A stretch of DNA of 64,000 nt from CAYPHY01 sp964410625 (GCA_964410625.1 CAYPHY010000013.1:34709-98708), one strand, 5' to 3'; positions 1-9,355 are shown, numbered from the stretch's first letter. Numbers and translations are program-made. The notes: generated from the letters alone by a model not told the origin.

Positions 1-701
1 CCGTCTTTTTTGGCGAAAGATTGGGGTAGGAAGGCGGGGATGTGGGCTTTGGTGTGTACTGCCCGTTCCATGCGCACCAGGTCGGGGTTCCAGGCCATGT
101 CCTGGGAGGTTTCGAGTTCACTGGCGTGCCAGCCGGGGGTCTCCTCTGGTGGGTTTTCCATCAGGTCGCCGATGATGCCGTAGTAGCGTTCCATGTAGGG
201 CTTGGCGAAGCCGATGAGAGCGCCGGTTTCATAGCGCAGTTTGCGGAGGATGGGGTCTACGACCTTGACGTTGGAGCCGTGGCCGTTGATGAAGATGAGG
301 CGGTTGAAGCCGTGGTGGATGAGGCTGCGGCCGACGTCGTACATGACGGCGAGGAGGGTGCTGCTGCGGACGGTGATGGTGCCGCGCCCTTTGCCGGGTT
401 CATGCATGTGTTGGGGGGAGTAGCCCATCCAGATCGGCGGGGTGTGGAGGACGGCGATGTGTTCGGCGATGCGGCGGGAGATTTCGACGGCCGTTACCGT
501 GTCGGTGTACAACGGCAGGTGCTGGCCGTGTTGTTCGAGGCTGGCCATGGGGATGAGGATGGTGTCTTTGACTTTGAGGTATTCCTGGATGTCTACGTAG
601 GTGAGGTCGCCGATGTCCCAGGAGAGGAATTTGCTGCGGAACTCTTCGTCACCGGATGTCAGGTGTGGGATGGTTTTGTGTTGTCCGTTATTGGCAATCA
701 T
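1..701 (-). CDS. Creatininase-family amidohydrolase, 3' end cut by window edge
   Basis: Read on the minus strand from an ATG at 701, this frame is open to the window edge for 233 codons, so the C-terminus is missing. It carries the creatininase-family signatures: LIPMASLEQHGQHLP followed by YTD (Glu, His and Asp metal ligands), FINGHGSN in the middle, and WHASELETS near the cut end (the usual HxxExETS stretch). The family hydrolyses cyclic or linear amide bonds (creatinine, formamidopyrimidines) with two divalent metals in the cytoplasm; the substrate here cannot be read from sequence. It is the last visible gene of the minus-strand catabolic cluster and lies about 100 bp downstream of a Tm-1-like gene, with a repeat tract between them. 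A long plus-strand frame over the same bases has no recognisable domain and is a shadow. Confidence 0.85.
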   Translation of the reverse strand, partial: MIANNGQHKTIPHLTSGDEEFRSKFLSWDIGDLTYVDIQEYLKVKDTILIPMASLEQHGQHLPLYTDTVTAVEISRRIAEHIAVLHTPPIWMGYSPQHMHEPGKGRGTITVRSSTLLAVMYDVGRSLIHHGFNRLIFINGHGSNVKVVDPILRKLRYETGALIGFAKPYMERYYGIIGDLMENPPEETPGWHASELETSQDMAWNPDLVRMERAVHTKAHIPAFLPQSFAKKD

Positions 702-725
702 GGTTTAGCTCCTGAATTAAGAATG

Positions 726-806
726 GTTACGCGGATTGCGCGGATGAAACGCAGATTACGCGGATTTTTTTCTGCCTACTGTTTACTGGCTACTGCCTAC
801 TGCTTA
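726..806. repeat. Intergenic repeat tract (acgcggatg and ctactgctt units)
   Basis: The gap between the creatininase and the Tm-1-like gene is filled with degenerate copies of ttacgcggat/acgcagatt followed by tgcctactg/tttactggc units. The same two unit types recur together at 12128-12205. Confidence 0.75.
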
Positions 807-2048
807 CTTCTGTCCCTCCATCATTTCGATGAACAGTTGGGCGACTTCGCGGCCGAAGGTGGGGTCGTTGATGTGGCGGGCGAAGGTGTGGAGGGGGATG
901 TCGGGGCGCAGCGTGCCGGCCAGGGTTTGGCGGAAGGCGGCGTCGGCTTCGGGATTCCAGAAGGGGCCGCCGGGAACGTTGGGGATGGATAGCCCTTCGG
1001 TTGGCACAGCAACAACAACGGGTGCTTTGGCCAGGTTGAGTCGCTCGGCGAAGATTCGGCCGAGTTGGATCATCTCGTTGTGGGAGGCACGGACGAGGGT
1101 AAATTCGGGGTTGTGGTCGTAGACGGGTCGCTCGCTTAGCGCGGGCGGAATGGTTCCGGCGTTCCAGACGCTGAAGTCTATGCAGCCGGGGACGGCGACC
1201 TGGGGGATACCGAGGAGGCCAATCTTTTTCAGCCGGTCGGGGCCGCCATCGTGGATGCCGCCGACGAGGGGGTCGTAGATTTCGTTGGTGGTGAAGTCAA
1301 TGACGCCGACGAACTGGTTGGCTTCGGCGGCGAGTTCTTCCATGGCGGGGCCGCCGACGCCGTTGGAGTGGAAGATGACGGCTTCGTAGCCGTGGGCGGC
1401 GAGGTACTCTTTGGCGGCCATGACGGCTTTGGTGGTGTTGCCGAGCATGGTAATGGCGACGTAGCGGCCGTCTGGATCGGGGGGCGGCAGCGGGTGTCCG
1501 TGGTCGAGCATCCCTTTGAGCGCGGCGGCGACGTTGTCGAAGATGGTGCAGGCGATGGGGTTGAGGCCGAGGATGTCCACAACGGAGTGGACAATCATCA
1601 TATCACGCGTGCCGACGAGGGGGGCGAAGTAGTGGTAGCCGGAGGCAATGGGGGAGACGAGCACTTTGGGAATACCGACGGGGAGGACCATCATGGCGGC
1701 CGCGCCCATGACGGCCCCTTCAGCACCACCCATGCTGGCGATGGCGTCGAGTTTGCCTTGTTGATAGAGGGTCAGGGTTAGCTTGCGCAGGGCTTCGCGC
1801 ATTCCGGCGACGGCGCGGCCGCGGCTGCCAGCGTTGCGGAGCGCTTCGATGGTGGTGTCGCCGTAGGTGGCGGCCTGGGCACGGCTGATGTCGCGGTTGG
1901 GATCGAGGGTGATGCCGAGGGGTTCGCCGAGAATGCCGGAGTCAATGACGGTGGTTTGCAGGCCGAGGGCTTGTAGGTGGTCGCGGAGGTAGGCGATTTC
2001 CGCGCCTTTGGTGTCGAGGGTGCCGATGAGGACGACGTTTTTGGACAT
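804..2048 (-). CDS. Tm-1-like / UPF0261 family protein (copy 1)
   Basis: A full-length 414-aa member of the UPF0261 (Tm-1 N-terminal-like) family. The N-terminus has VVLIGTLDTKG, the family's opening nucleotide-binding-like motif; a glycine loop SMGGAEGAVMG lies near residue 105-115 and HSVVDILGLN near 155. The plant relative Tm-1 binds ATP, but bacterial members have no settled biochemical role. In many bacteria the gene sits beside a PEP-hydrolase-like TIM-barrel gene and a sugar ABC transporter, and both partners are present here (9978-10814 and 13.2-19.2 kb). A second copy lies at 10904-12115; the two share layout but differ in many positions, so this is an older duplication. It ends 103 bp before the creatininase start. 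Family identity is firm, function is open. Confidence 0.9.
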   Translation of the reverse strand: MSKNVVLIGTLDTKGAEIAYLRDHLQALGLQTTVIDSGILGEPLGITLDPNRDISRAQAATYGDTTIEALRNAGSRGRAVAGMREALRKLTLTLYQQGKLDAIASMGGAEGAVMGAAAMMVLPVGIPKVLVSPIASGYHYFAPLVGTRDMMIVHSVVDILGLNPIACTIFDNVAAALKGMLDHGHPLPPPDPDGRYVAITMLGNTTKAVMAAKEYLAAHGYEAVIFHSNGVGGPAMEELAAEANQFVGVIDFTTNEIYDPLVGGIHDGGPDRLKKIGLLGIPQVAVPGCIDFSVWNAGTIPPALSERPVYDHNPEFTLVRASHNEMIQLGRIFAERLNLAKAPVVVAVPTEGLSIPNVPGGPFWNPEADAAFRQTLAGTLRPDIPLHTFARHINDPTFGREVAQLFIEMMEGQK

Positions 2049-2058
2049 CGGGAGAAAA

Positions 2059-2250
2059 TTTTGACACGAATGACACGAATTTCACGAAGTTTAAGAAGTT
2101 TAAGAAGTTAAACACGGATAAACACGGATTTTACGGATTTGCACGGATTTTTTTTTATGAGAATCCGTGTAAATTCGTTTAATTCGTGTTTATCTGTGGT
2201 TCAAATGGCTTGTTCCTACTTTCGTGTCATTCGTGAAATTCGTGTCAAAA
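2059..2250. repeat. Long inverted intergenic repeat (gacacgaat family)
   Basis: The left part (2059-2088) has gacacgaat/ttcacgaa units; the right part (2221-2250) has the opposite strand of the same units (ttcgtgtcat, attcgtgtcaaaa). In between lie acacggataa/acacggatt units and their complement. The whole 190-bp gap can fold into one long imperfect hairpin between the isomerase and the Tm-1-like gene. Confidence 0.85.
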
Positions 2251-2263
2251 ACTAAATCGTCAA

Positions 2264-3151
2264 CTATTGAATCAGCGGCAGCAGGGTTTTGCCGGTCTCT
2301 TCGACGAGCCAGGAGTAGAACTCTTCGGAGAGGACATCGCTGCCGTGGTCTTGGATGAACTTGAGTTGCTCTTCGGTCAACTCTTTTTCGGCCGCGGCGG
2401 TGGCGTTGAGGTAGGGGTTGGCCGGGGTGCGGTCTACGGGGGCGACGAACTCGACGGTGAGTGCGCCGTCGTAGCCGATTTCCTTGAGCGTACCGACGAT
2501 GGCGGCCCAATCGAGCGCCCCCATGCCACAGGCCATGCGGTTGTTGTCGGCGACGTGGAAGTCGTAGAGGCGACTGCCGGTGTTGCGCAATGCCTGGTGG
2601 AAGTCGGCCTCTTCGATGTTCATGTGGAAGGCGTCGAGGCAGACGCCACAGTCGGGGCCAACGGCTTCGGCGAGGGCGAGGGCCTGGTCGTGGCGGCTGA
2701 TGAAGTTGGTCTCGAAGCGGTTGAGTGGTTCGACCGCGACGCGAATGCCTTCGCGTTGGGCGTGGGCATAAACTTCGCGTAGCCCTTCGACACCCCAGTT
2801 CCATTCGGTGTCTTTGTCGGCCTGGGCGCGGACTTTGCCAACCTCAGAAGGGACGATGCTCATCACTTCCCCTTCCAGTTCCTTGACCATCGTGACGCAA
2901 TCTTTGAGGTATTTGATGGTGTTGGCGCGGCCGGCTTCGTCGGCCTGGATCAGGTCGAGGCCGGTGAACATGAGGCTGATCGAACCCCAGCAACGCAGGC
3001 CGTTGTCTTTGAGCATTTGGCGGACTTCGGCCGTGTCGTACTTATCGGGTTCGCCACCGATTTCGATGCTGCCGTAGCCGTATTTGGCCAGACGGCGGAT
3101 GGTGACTTCGATTGGTTCTGCTCTCATCCAGTTGTGCATTGACAGATGCAT
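2264..3151 (-). CDS. Sugar phosphate isomerase/epimerase-like TIM barrel (isomerase 1)
   Basis: A 295-aa xylose-isomerase-like TIM barrel. The four metal-binding positions of the family are visible: Glu in VAVEPLNRFE (about residue 145), Asp in VCLDAFHMNIEE (about 180), His in YDFHVADNN (about 205) and Glu in LTVEFV (about 240). The core is like ketose 3-epimerases, but the usual 3-epimerase RGxPGxGxVxW stretch is replaced by RMACGMGALDW, so the substrate probably differs from the 12210-13055 protein. The C-terminus is extended by about 40 residues (TAAAEKELTEEQLKF onward). The ATG at 3151 has AGGAGG eight to ten bases upstream. It lies in the minus-strand sugar locus between the Fe-S gene and a Tm-1-like gene. 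Cytoplasmic; the exact isomerisation is not predictable. Confidence 0.85.
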   Translation of the reverse strand: MHLSMHNWMRAEPIEVTIRRLAKYGYGSIEIGGEPDKYDTAEVRQMLKDNGLRCWGSISLMFTGLDLIQADEAGRANTIKYLKDCVTMVKELEGEVMSIVPSEVGKVRAQADKDTEWNWGVEGLREVYAHAQREGIRVAVEPLNRFETNFISRHDQALALAEAVGPDCGVCLDAFHMNIEEADFHQALRNTGSRLYDFHVADNNRMACGMGALDWAAIVGTLKEIGYDGALTVEFVAPVDRTPANPYLNATAAAEKELTEEQLKFIQDHGSDVLSEEFYSWLVEETGKTLLPLIQ

Positions 3152-3196
3152 TTGAGTAACCTCCTCTCATTAAGAAAAAAGTTTTCTGAAAAATAG

Positions 3197-3262
3197 CTCA
3201 CGCAAAGACGCAAAGGACGCAAAGTTTTTTAAGGGTTGGCGATCTTTGCGCCTTTGCGTGAG
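3197..3262. repeat. Intergenic hairpin repeat (acgcaaagg family)
   Basis: ctcacgcaaagacgcaaagg units (3197-3224) are followed by the opposite strand, ctttgcgcctttgcgtgag (3244-3262), giving a strong stem. The same element occurs at 10836-10901, and a related acgcagagac form at 61750-61820. Confidence 0.85.
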
Positions 3263-3265
3263 GTT

Positions 3266-4390
3266 TTACTCAAGGTGTTGGGCCAGAAGCTCATAGAGAC
3301 CTTGAATGTGCAGGTTGTAATCGGCCGCATATTGTTCGAGGTGAACGAGGCAGCTGGGGTCTTCGGTGATGACGGTTTGGGCGTGCTGGGCGGCGGCATC
3401 GGCCAGTCGAGCGCGGGTTAGTTGTTCGGCCAGGTGCGGCTGGGTGAATTGGAGGGCGATATTGCCGCAGGGATGGGCGCGTTCGGCACGCCAGAACAGT
3501 TCGCGGCCGGGATGGCCGAGCGCGGCCGTTAGCAGGGCGCGGGGGGCAGCGTGGTCGCGCAGGATTGTGTGGCGGCCGTTGAGCCGGGCGGCGAGCGTAG
3601 GGTCAAGGTAGACATAAGGTATATCCTCGTTGTTTATAGTGGGTTTGGCGAAGTGTAGATTTCCAGCGGCCGTTTGTGCGGCGAGGAAATGGGTGAGTTC
3701 GGATAGTTGCAAGCCCTCCAGCAAGGTGATTCCCAGTCGCTCATCGTAGAGACAGGTGAAGGTGTAGTGGTCGGCGGGAGTGAGGAAGAGCAGGTGGGCT
3801 GCGCTGCTGCTGGCGATGTCGTCGAGGTTGGCGCGGGCGAGGGCGGCGGCCGTTGCGGGAAAGCCGAGCGAACTGGCGAGATAACCGTTGTTGCGGCCGA
3901 CGCCGACGAGTACGGGTTCGATACCGGCGGCGCGGAGCAGGGTCAGGGCGGCTTCGACGAGGGACGGCCGTAGGTAGTGGGCATCGTCGCCGACGAAGAG
4001 GGCGTATTCGCCCTGGCCTTCAACCGGATGGGGGGCTTCTTGCGTATAAGGATTGCCCCAGGTGGTGAGGGCGTCGTTGAGAGTGTAGGCGACGGCCGGG
4101 GCGAGGTTTTGGGCGGCGACTTCGGCACGGGTGGCGGCGATGGCTTCGGGCAAGGGTTGGTCGGTGACGCAGTGGGCGTTGCAGAGGCCACAGTCGGCGC
4201 AGCTATAGAGGGTGTTGATGGTCTCGCTGTTCCAGTCGAAGATGCCGCGCTTGACGGAGGCGATGGTTAAGGCCCAGCCGTGGGGGGTGAGCGTCTCGTT
4301 ATGGGTGACGATGCCGACGGGACAGACGTGGCGGCACATCAGGCAGTAGCGGCAGTTTTCGGTGGTAGCGATTGGGTTTTCTAGTTGCAT
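3266..4390 (-). CDS. GlcF-like 4Fe-4S oxidoreductase subunit
   Basis: A 374-aa protein with two ferredoxin-type clusters: CRYCLMCRHVCPVG near residue 14-27, and CADCGLCNAHC near residue 63-73 whose next cysteine is not in the usual CP context. The rest resembles the C-terminal half of GlcF/LutA/HdrD-type subunits but only poorly keeps the CCG motif (HPCGN, DPSC), so it may have lost the non-cubane cluster site. No membrane span is seen. It follows the GlcD-like flavoprotein gene in the same direction, with only a hairpin repeat between them, so it probably takes electrons from that FAD protein and passes them to quinone or another carrier. The pairing is inferred from order and the GlcD-GlcF precedent. 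Confidence 0.8.
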   Translation of the reverse strand: MQLENPIATTENCRYCLMCRHVCPVGIVTHNETLTPHGWALTIASVKRGIFDWNSETINTLYSCADCGLCNAHCVTDQPLPEAIAATRAEVAAQNLAPAVAYTLNDALTTWGNPYTQEAPHPVEGQGEYALFVGDDAHYLRPSLVEAALTLLRAAGIEPVLVGVGRNNGYLASSLGFPATAAALARANLDDIASSSAAHLLFLTPADHYTFTCLYDERLGITLLEGLQLSELTHFLAAQTAAGNLHFAKPTINNEDIPYVYLDPTLAARLNGRHTILRDHAAPRALLTAALGHPGRELFWRAERAHPCGNIALQFTQPHLAEQLTRARLADAAAQHAQTVITEDPSCLVHLEQYAADYNLHIQGLYELLAQHLE

Positions 4391-4395
4391 TTTTG

Positions 4396-4530
4396 TTTTT
4401 TGACACGAATGACACGAATTTCACGAATATGGATTGGTGAGTGTGGTCATTGATGTCGAGTTAGTCATCTCTTTTTAACACGAATTTCCCTTGTTCTTTT
4501 TCGTGTTATTCGTGTCATTCGTGTCGAAAA
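4396..4530. repeat. Inverted intergenic repeat (gacacgaat family)
   Basis: The left arm has gacacgaatgacacgaattt; the right arm has tcgtgttattcgtgtcattc. Together they fill the gap between the flavoprotein and Fe-S genes and could form a hairpin. Confidence 0.8.
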
Positions 4531-4531
4531 C

Positions 4532-5968
4532 TTATACACCAAAGCCGACCTTGCCGGGGTTCATGATGCCGTTGGGGTCAATGGTGTGTTTGAGTGATTC
4601 GAGAAAAGACCAGGCGGGGCCATATTGGCGGCGCATGTAGCGGGCGAGCTTGAGGCCGACGCCGTGATGTTCGTTGATCATGCCACCGTTGTCGAGGACG
4701 GCCGTCATCGCGGCGTTCCAGACACGGTTGTGGAGTTGTAGCGCTTCTTGGGGGTCTTCGGGCGGCCGTTCGATGATGAAGCGGCTGTAGACCATCACGC
4801 CCCAATGGAACCAGTGGGAGAAGTGGCCGATGTAGGAGACGTCCCAATCGGCAAAGCCTTCTTCGACCGCTTTCTTTTGCTCCCAGTAGAGATGTTCGAT
4901 TTTGTCGTAGGTGGTGATGGTTTCAGTGGTTCCGTACATCCAGGGGAGTTGCAGGCCATGTGGCGGGTAGTAGAAGTCGTAGCGATGCTCCCACCAGCGT
5001 TCGCCGGGTTCGCGGCCGAGGTCGCGTGCGCCGAGTTGGGTACAGATTTCCATCGCCTTTTGCTCTTGTAAGGCGGCGATGTCGGGGTCGCCGTCGAAGC
5101 CGATGACCATGTAGCCCCCTTCCAGCTCATAGCCGAGGACGCGGCGGACGAGCGAGGCGGTGGAGGCGGGGTCGTAGAGGCGGATAACCATCGGGTTGAG
5201 GCGGCGGGTCATCATCAGCCGTCCCGCTTCCAGGGCGGAGCCGAGGTCGTCGAAGAGGACGGCACGCAGGAGGCGGGTTTCGGGCAGGTAGTCCACTTGC
5301 ATGGTCGCTTCGGTGATGATGCCGAAGGTGCCTTCCGCGCCGAGGAAGAGACGGAAGAAGTCTGGCCCGGCGGCGTGTTGGGGGACGATGGGGGTGCGGA
5401 TGACCTGGCCGGTGGGCAATACTACCTCCATGCGCAGCACCATATCTTCGGCTTTGCCATACTTGGTGCTGATTGTGCCGGTCCCGCGCGGGGCGAGATA
5501 GCCGCCGAGCGTGGCGCAGTTGGCGGAGGCGGGGTAGTGGGGGAGGGTCAATCCGCGCTCGTTTAGTGCCCATTCCAGTTGTGTGCCGTTGATTCCGGCC
5601 TGGGCGGTGACGGTGAGCGATTTTTCGTCAATCTCAATGATTTTGTCCAGCCGCTTTGTGTCGAGGAGGATGCCGCCATAGATGGGCAATGCGCCGCCCT
5701 GGGTTCCGGAGCCGCCACCCCAGGGGATGACGGGGATGCGAAAGCTGTTGGCGACTTTCATAATGGCGACGATTTCGGCGACGGAGCCGGGATGGAGGAT
5801 GTAGTCGGCCGTTGGCAGAGGACGGCCGCGGTCGAGCCACATTTGCGGCATCCACGACCAGTCGGTGGAGTAGATGAGCTGGTCGTTGTCGGTGGTGGAG
5901 ATGTGATCGCGGCCGACGATTTCTTCAAGCTCGCTGCGAATCATTTCGCTGTGGAAGTGGGTAGTCAT
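4532..5968 (-). CDS. FAD-linked oxidase, GlcD / alkyl-DHAP-synthase-like
   Basis: 478 aa. The N-terminal PCMH-type FAD domain is visible (IPVIPWGGGSGTQGG near residue 80-95, TLGGYLAPRGTGTISTKYGKAED near 155-178, GAEGTFGIITEATMQ near 215-230). The C-terminal FAD-oxidase domain ends in INEHHGVGLKLARYM and the typical DPNGIMNPGK finish. FSHWFHWGVMVYSRF together with the HHGVG stretch resembles alkyldihydroxyacetonephosphate synthases and related (S)-2-hydroxy-acid or sugar-acid oxidases. The reaction is presumably oxidation of a hydroxy acid, with the downstream Fe-S protein as electron partner. It stands upstream of that gene in the minus-strand sugar locus. Substrate unknown. Confidence 0.88.
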   Translation of the reverse strand: MTTHFHSEMIRSELEEIVGRDHISTTDNDQLIYSTDWSWMPQMWLDRGRPLPTADYILHPGSVAEIVAIMKVANSFRIPVIPWGGGSGTQGGALPIYGGILLDTKRLDKIIEIDEKSLTVTAQAGINGTQLEWALNERGLTLPHYPASANCATLGGYLAPRGTGTISTKYGKAEDMVLRMEVVLPTGQVIRTPIVPQHAAGPDFFRLFLGAEGTFGIITEATMQVDYLPETRLLRAVLFDDLGSALEAGRLMMTRRLNPMVIRLYDPASTASLVRRVLGYELEGGYMVIGFDGDPDIAALQEQKAMEICTQLGARDLGREPGERWWEHRYDFYYPPHGLQLPWMYGTTETITTYDKIEHLYWEQKKAVEEGFADWDVSYIGHFSHWFHWGVMVYSRFIIERPPEDPQEALQLHNRVWNAAMTAVLDNGGMINEHHGVGLKLARYMRRQYGPAWSFLESLKHTIDPNGIMNPGKVGFGV

Positions 5969-5975
5969 ATGGTCG

Positions 5976-6086
5976 GTAATCGGTAAGCAGTTAATAGTAA
6001 GCAGTTGGCAGTAGCCAGTCTCTCAGTCTCTTAGTCTCTCAGTCTCTTAGCTTGGGAGACTGAGAGATTGGGAGACTAGGAGACTG
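5976..6086. repeat. Intergenic repeat: agcagttgg units plus gagactggg hairpin
   Basis: taagcagttaatagtaagc units are followed by cagtctctcagtctcttag copies, and then the reverse strand ttgggagactgagagattgg. This sits just before the flavoprotein start and forms a clear stem-loop at 6017-6086. Confidence 0.85.
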
Positions 6087-6503
6087 TTATCCGCTTGCCG
6101 CCTCCGTGTGGGCAGGGCGGACGTGGCTCCAGATGGTGAAGCCGATGGTGGAGGCGAAGAGCAGGTAGAAGCCGGGTTTGAACAGGCTGAAGGTCCAGGG
6201 TTGGAACATGGCGATGATGCCGAGGACGATTCCGGCGATGAGCAAAAGTTCGATTGGCCGGTAGATACGGGGTGAAACGCGGCCGTTGAGCAAGTTAGCG
6301 ATGATCCAGATCAGCGTCATGAAGGCGAGGATGATGGACACAAAGACCAGGATGAAGGGCAGCGCGGCGAGGAGGACGTTTTGCGCCAGTTGCTCCTCTG
6401 TGGCGCGGCTTTGGATGATCGGCCCGGCGATCAGGCCGAGGATAAGGATGATGACGGCCGCCAGGGGCATTGTGATGGGTACGCCGAGGATTCGTCTTTT
6501 CAT
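6087..6503 (-). CDS. Small four-helix membrane protein, unknown
   Basis: 138 aa with about four hydrophobic segments: residues 11-30 (MPLAAVIILILGLIAGPII), 42-70 (VLLAALPFILVFVSIILAF and following), 85-103 (ELLLIAGIVLGIIAMFQ) and 109-126. The N-terminus is positively charged (MKRR). There are no recognisable catalytic motifs and I do not recognise the family. It lies between the Gfo/Idh gene and the flavoprotein in the same direction, with gagactggg-type repeat tracts on both sides. It could serve as a membrane anchor for the GlcD/GlcF-like pair, but that is a guess from position only. Confidence 0.65.
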   Translation of the reverse strand: MKRRILGVPITMPLAAVIILILGLIAGPIIQSRATEEQLAQNVLLAALPFILVFVSIILAFMTLIWIIANLLNGRVSPRIYRPIELLLIAGIVLGIIAMFQPWTFSLFKPGFYLLFASTIGFTIWSHVRPAHTEAASG

Positions 6504-6506
6504 TAA

Positions 6507-6579
6507 GAGAGTCTCCTAATCTCCTACTCTCCCAGTCTCCCAATCTCTGAGACTTGGAGACTGGGAGATTGGGAGATTG
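6507..6579. repeat. Intergenic hairpin repeat (gagactggg family)
   Basis: gtctcctaatctcctactct copies face the reverse strand gagacttggagactgggaga. The tract fills the gap between the membrane protein and the dehydrogenase. Confidence 0.85.
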
Positions 6580-6584
6580 AAAAT

Positions 6585-7781
6585 TTAGTAGGTGATGTCT
6601 ACTTGCCGCTTCGATTGGGCGGATTCGAGGATGGCGTCGCAGACGACGGCCGCGCGGTAGCCATCTTCGAAGGTCGCGCCGTGTGGGGCGATCTCTTTGT
6701 CGTTGACAATGCAGTCGAGCAGGTGGGCGATTTCATGGACAAAGGTGTGCTCCCAGCCAATCATGTGACCCTGGGGCCACCAATACTCCCACCAGGGGTG
6801 GTAGGCTTCGCTGATGAGGACGTTATGGAAGCCTTGTGTCTCTTTGGGTTGTTCGCCGACCCAGAAGACATCGAGTTCGTTGAGCCGTTCGAGGTTGAAG
6901 CGGATGCTCCCTTTTTCGCCGTTGATTTCCAGCACCTGGGAGTTTTTGTGTCCGGCGGCAAAGCGAGTGGCTTCTAGCGTGCCAATGGCCCCGTTGCTAA
7001 ATTCGACAACCGAGACAAAGGCGTCGTCTACGTCTACCGTCCCGGTCTGGCCGCTGCCGTCGGCGAGCGGCCGTTCGGGGATGAAGGTCTTGGTCAGTGC
7101 GCCGACGCTGCGGATGTCGCCGACGAGGTAGTGGCCTAGGTCAACGATGTGGGCGCCGAGGTCGCCGAGCGCGCCGGAACCGGCGACGGATTTGTCGAGC
7201 CGCCAGATTTTATCGGTCCCGTAGTGGGGCATGATCCACTCTTGCAAGTAGCTGGCGCGGAAGTGGTAGATTTGGCCGAGCGCACCGCTTTCGATCAGGT
7301 AACGCGCCTGGCGGATGGCAGGGACGAAGCGGTAGTTGAAGGCGGTCATGTGCTTGACCCCGGCTTTGGTCACGGCGTCGAGCATCGTTTTCGCTTCTTC
7401 GGCCGTGCGGGCGAGGGGCTTTTCGCAAAAGACGTGTTTGCCAGCTTCGGCGGCGAGGATGGAGGGTTCGGCGTGGAGGTCGTTGGGGCCGCCGTTGTCG
7501 AGGAGCTGGATGTCGTCGTTGGCGAGCATTTCGCGCCAGTCGGTGTAGCTGTTTTCATAGCCATAGCGCCGGGCGGCTTCACCAACGGCTTCGGCATTAC
7601 GCCCGGCGATACCGACGAGGCGGGGGACGGCCGGGGGTGGATAGACCATGTAGGGCAGGGTCTTATAGGCGTTGGTGTGGGCTTTGCCCATGAAGGCATA
7701 GCCGAGCATCCCGACGCCGATTTCGGGCGCTTCGCCGGTGGCTTTGGCTCCGGCCATTGAAGTGAATGATTGTTCGCTCAT
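6585..7781 (-). CDS. Gfo/Idh/MocA-family NAD(P)-dependent oxidoreductase
   Basis: 398 aa from the ATG at 7781, which has a clean AGGAGG a few bases upstream. The frame stays open 23 codons further, but that part only translates the ggatgaagg repeat and is rejected. The Rossmann domain starts with VGMLGYAFMGKAHTNAY and continues with the family's EKPLARTAEEAK (residues about 120-131; Lys is the conserved catalytic-domain residue). The C-terminal Gfo/Idh fold has GALGDLGAHIVDLGHYLVGD, with the usual Asp-x-x-x-His pair. This family oxidises or reduces sugar and cyclitol hydroxyl groups at C2 or C3. Its neighbours are an IolE-like isomerase and the flavoprotein, fitting a 3-keto-sugar or rare-polyol route. 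Confidence 0.9.
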   Translation of the reverse strand: MSEQSFTSMAGAKATGEAPEIGVGMLGYAFMGKAHTNAYKTLPYMVYPPPAVPRLVGIAGRNAEAVGEAARRYGYENSYTDWREMLANDDIQLLDNGGPNDLHAEPSILAAEAGKHVFCEKPLARTAEEAKTMLDAVTKAGVKHMTAFNYRFVPAIRQARYLIESGALGQIYHFRASYLQEWIMPHYGTDKIWRLDKSVAGSGALGDLGAHIVDLGHYLVGDIRSVGALTKTFIPERPLADGSGQTGTVDVDDAFVSVVEFSNGAIGTLEATRFAAGHKNSQVLEINGEKGSIRFNLERLNELDVFWVGEQPKETQGFHNVLISEAYHPWWEYWWPQGHMIGWEHTFVHEIAHLLDCIVNDKEIAPHGATFEDGYRAAVVCDAILESAQSKRQVDITY

Positions 7782-7796
7782 GGTTCCTCCTAAGTG

Positions 7797-7880
7797 GAAG
7801 GATGAAGGCAGAAGGATGAAGGATGAAATTGAGAGTTCTTCATCCTTCATCCCTCATCCTTCATCCCTCATCCTTCATCC
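7797..7880. repeat. Intergenic hairpin repeat (ggatgaagg family)
   Basis: aaggatgaaggcagaaggat copies are followed by the complementary cttcatccttcatccctcat copies, forming a stem. The tract sits directly upstream of the Gfo/Idh ribosome-binding site and creates a false N-terminal extension of that reading frame. Confidence 0.85.
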
Positions 7881-8885
<1,005 letters not shown>

Positions 8886-8898
8886 GGTTCCTCCAGAG

Positions 8899-8967
8899 AT
8901 AAGGATGAAGGATGAGGGATGAGGAATGAAGTGTTTTTCCAGCCTTCAGCCTTCAGCCCTCATCCTT
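8899..8967. repeat. Intergenic repeat (ggatgaagg family)
   Basis: aaggatgaaggatgagggat copies, then ccttcagccttcagccctca in the reverse sense, lie between the VOC gene and isomerase 2. Confidence 0.8.
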
Positions 8968-9355
8968 CTAATTTAAGGTAGTCGTCCACGATGGTCGTGA
9001 ACTCAACGGTGTTGTCGAATGGGTCGCGGCAGAAGAAGCGCGGCCGTCCGGGGATGCCTTCCGGGTCCCAGGGTTTGTATCCGGCGGCGGTCAGCTTCTG
9101 GCGTATTTCTTCCAGGTTTTCGACGGCAAGGCAGAAGTGGCGGCCGCTGGGGTCGTCTATCTTCTCTTCGGCAAAGCAGTGGATTTCACGGTCGGCCACC
9201 TGGAACCAGATCAGGTCGAGGTGCTCGATGGATTTTGGCACCGGTTTTTCAGGCAGTCCGAGCAGGCTGGTGTAGAAGGCGCGGGCTTGTCGGCCGCTTT
9301 CTTCGCCGGGGGGTCGGGGGATGCTGACGTGTTGGATGTACATAGTTTTTTGCAA
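8960..9355 (-). CDS. VOC (glyoxalase/dioxygenase-like) family protein
   Basis: 131 aa, a single vicinal-oxygen-chelate unit: MYIQHVSIPRPPGEES (His near residue 9 as first metal ligand), HLDLIWFQVADREIHCF (about 45-61), RHFCLAVENLEEIRQKL (about 71-87) and the final RFFCRDPFDNTVEFTT (Glu as last ligand). Such proteins perform isomerisation, epimerisation or ring-opening with a divalent metal. Length and the DPxxNxxEF ending are normal for the family. It sits between the cupin and isomerase 2 genes, so it may act on an intermediate of the same pathway. The start follows MQKTMYIQH; the second Met (four codons in) is an equally good start. Confidence 0.8.
   Translation of the reverse strand: MQKTMYIQHVSIPRPPGEESGRQARAFYTSLLGLPEKPVPKSIEHLDLIWFQVADREIHCFAEEKIDDPSGRHFCLAVENLEEIRQKLTAAGYKPWDPEGIPGRPRFFCRDPFDNTVEFTTIVDDYLKLEG

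Noticed and set aside
42..992. 316-codon plus-strand frame
   Set aside because: It runs antisense across the creatininase and the end of Tm-1-like copy 1, is Val/Gly/Asp-rich as expected for the complement of GC-rich codons, and crosses an intergenic repeat.
7782..7850. 23-residue N-terminal extension of the Gfo/Idh protein
   Set aside because: Translation of the same repeat; AGGAGG precedes the ATG at 7781.
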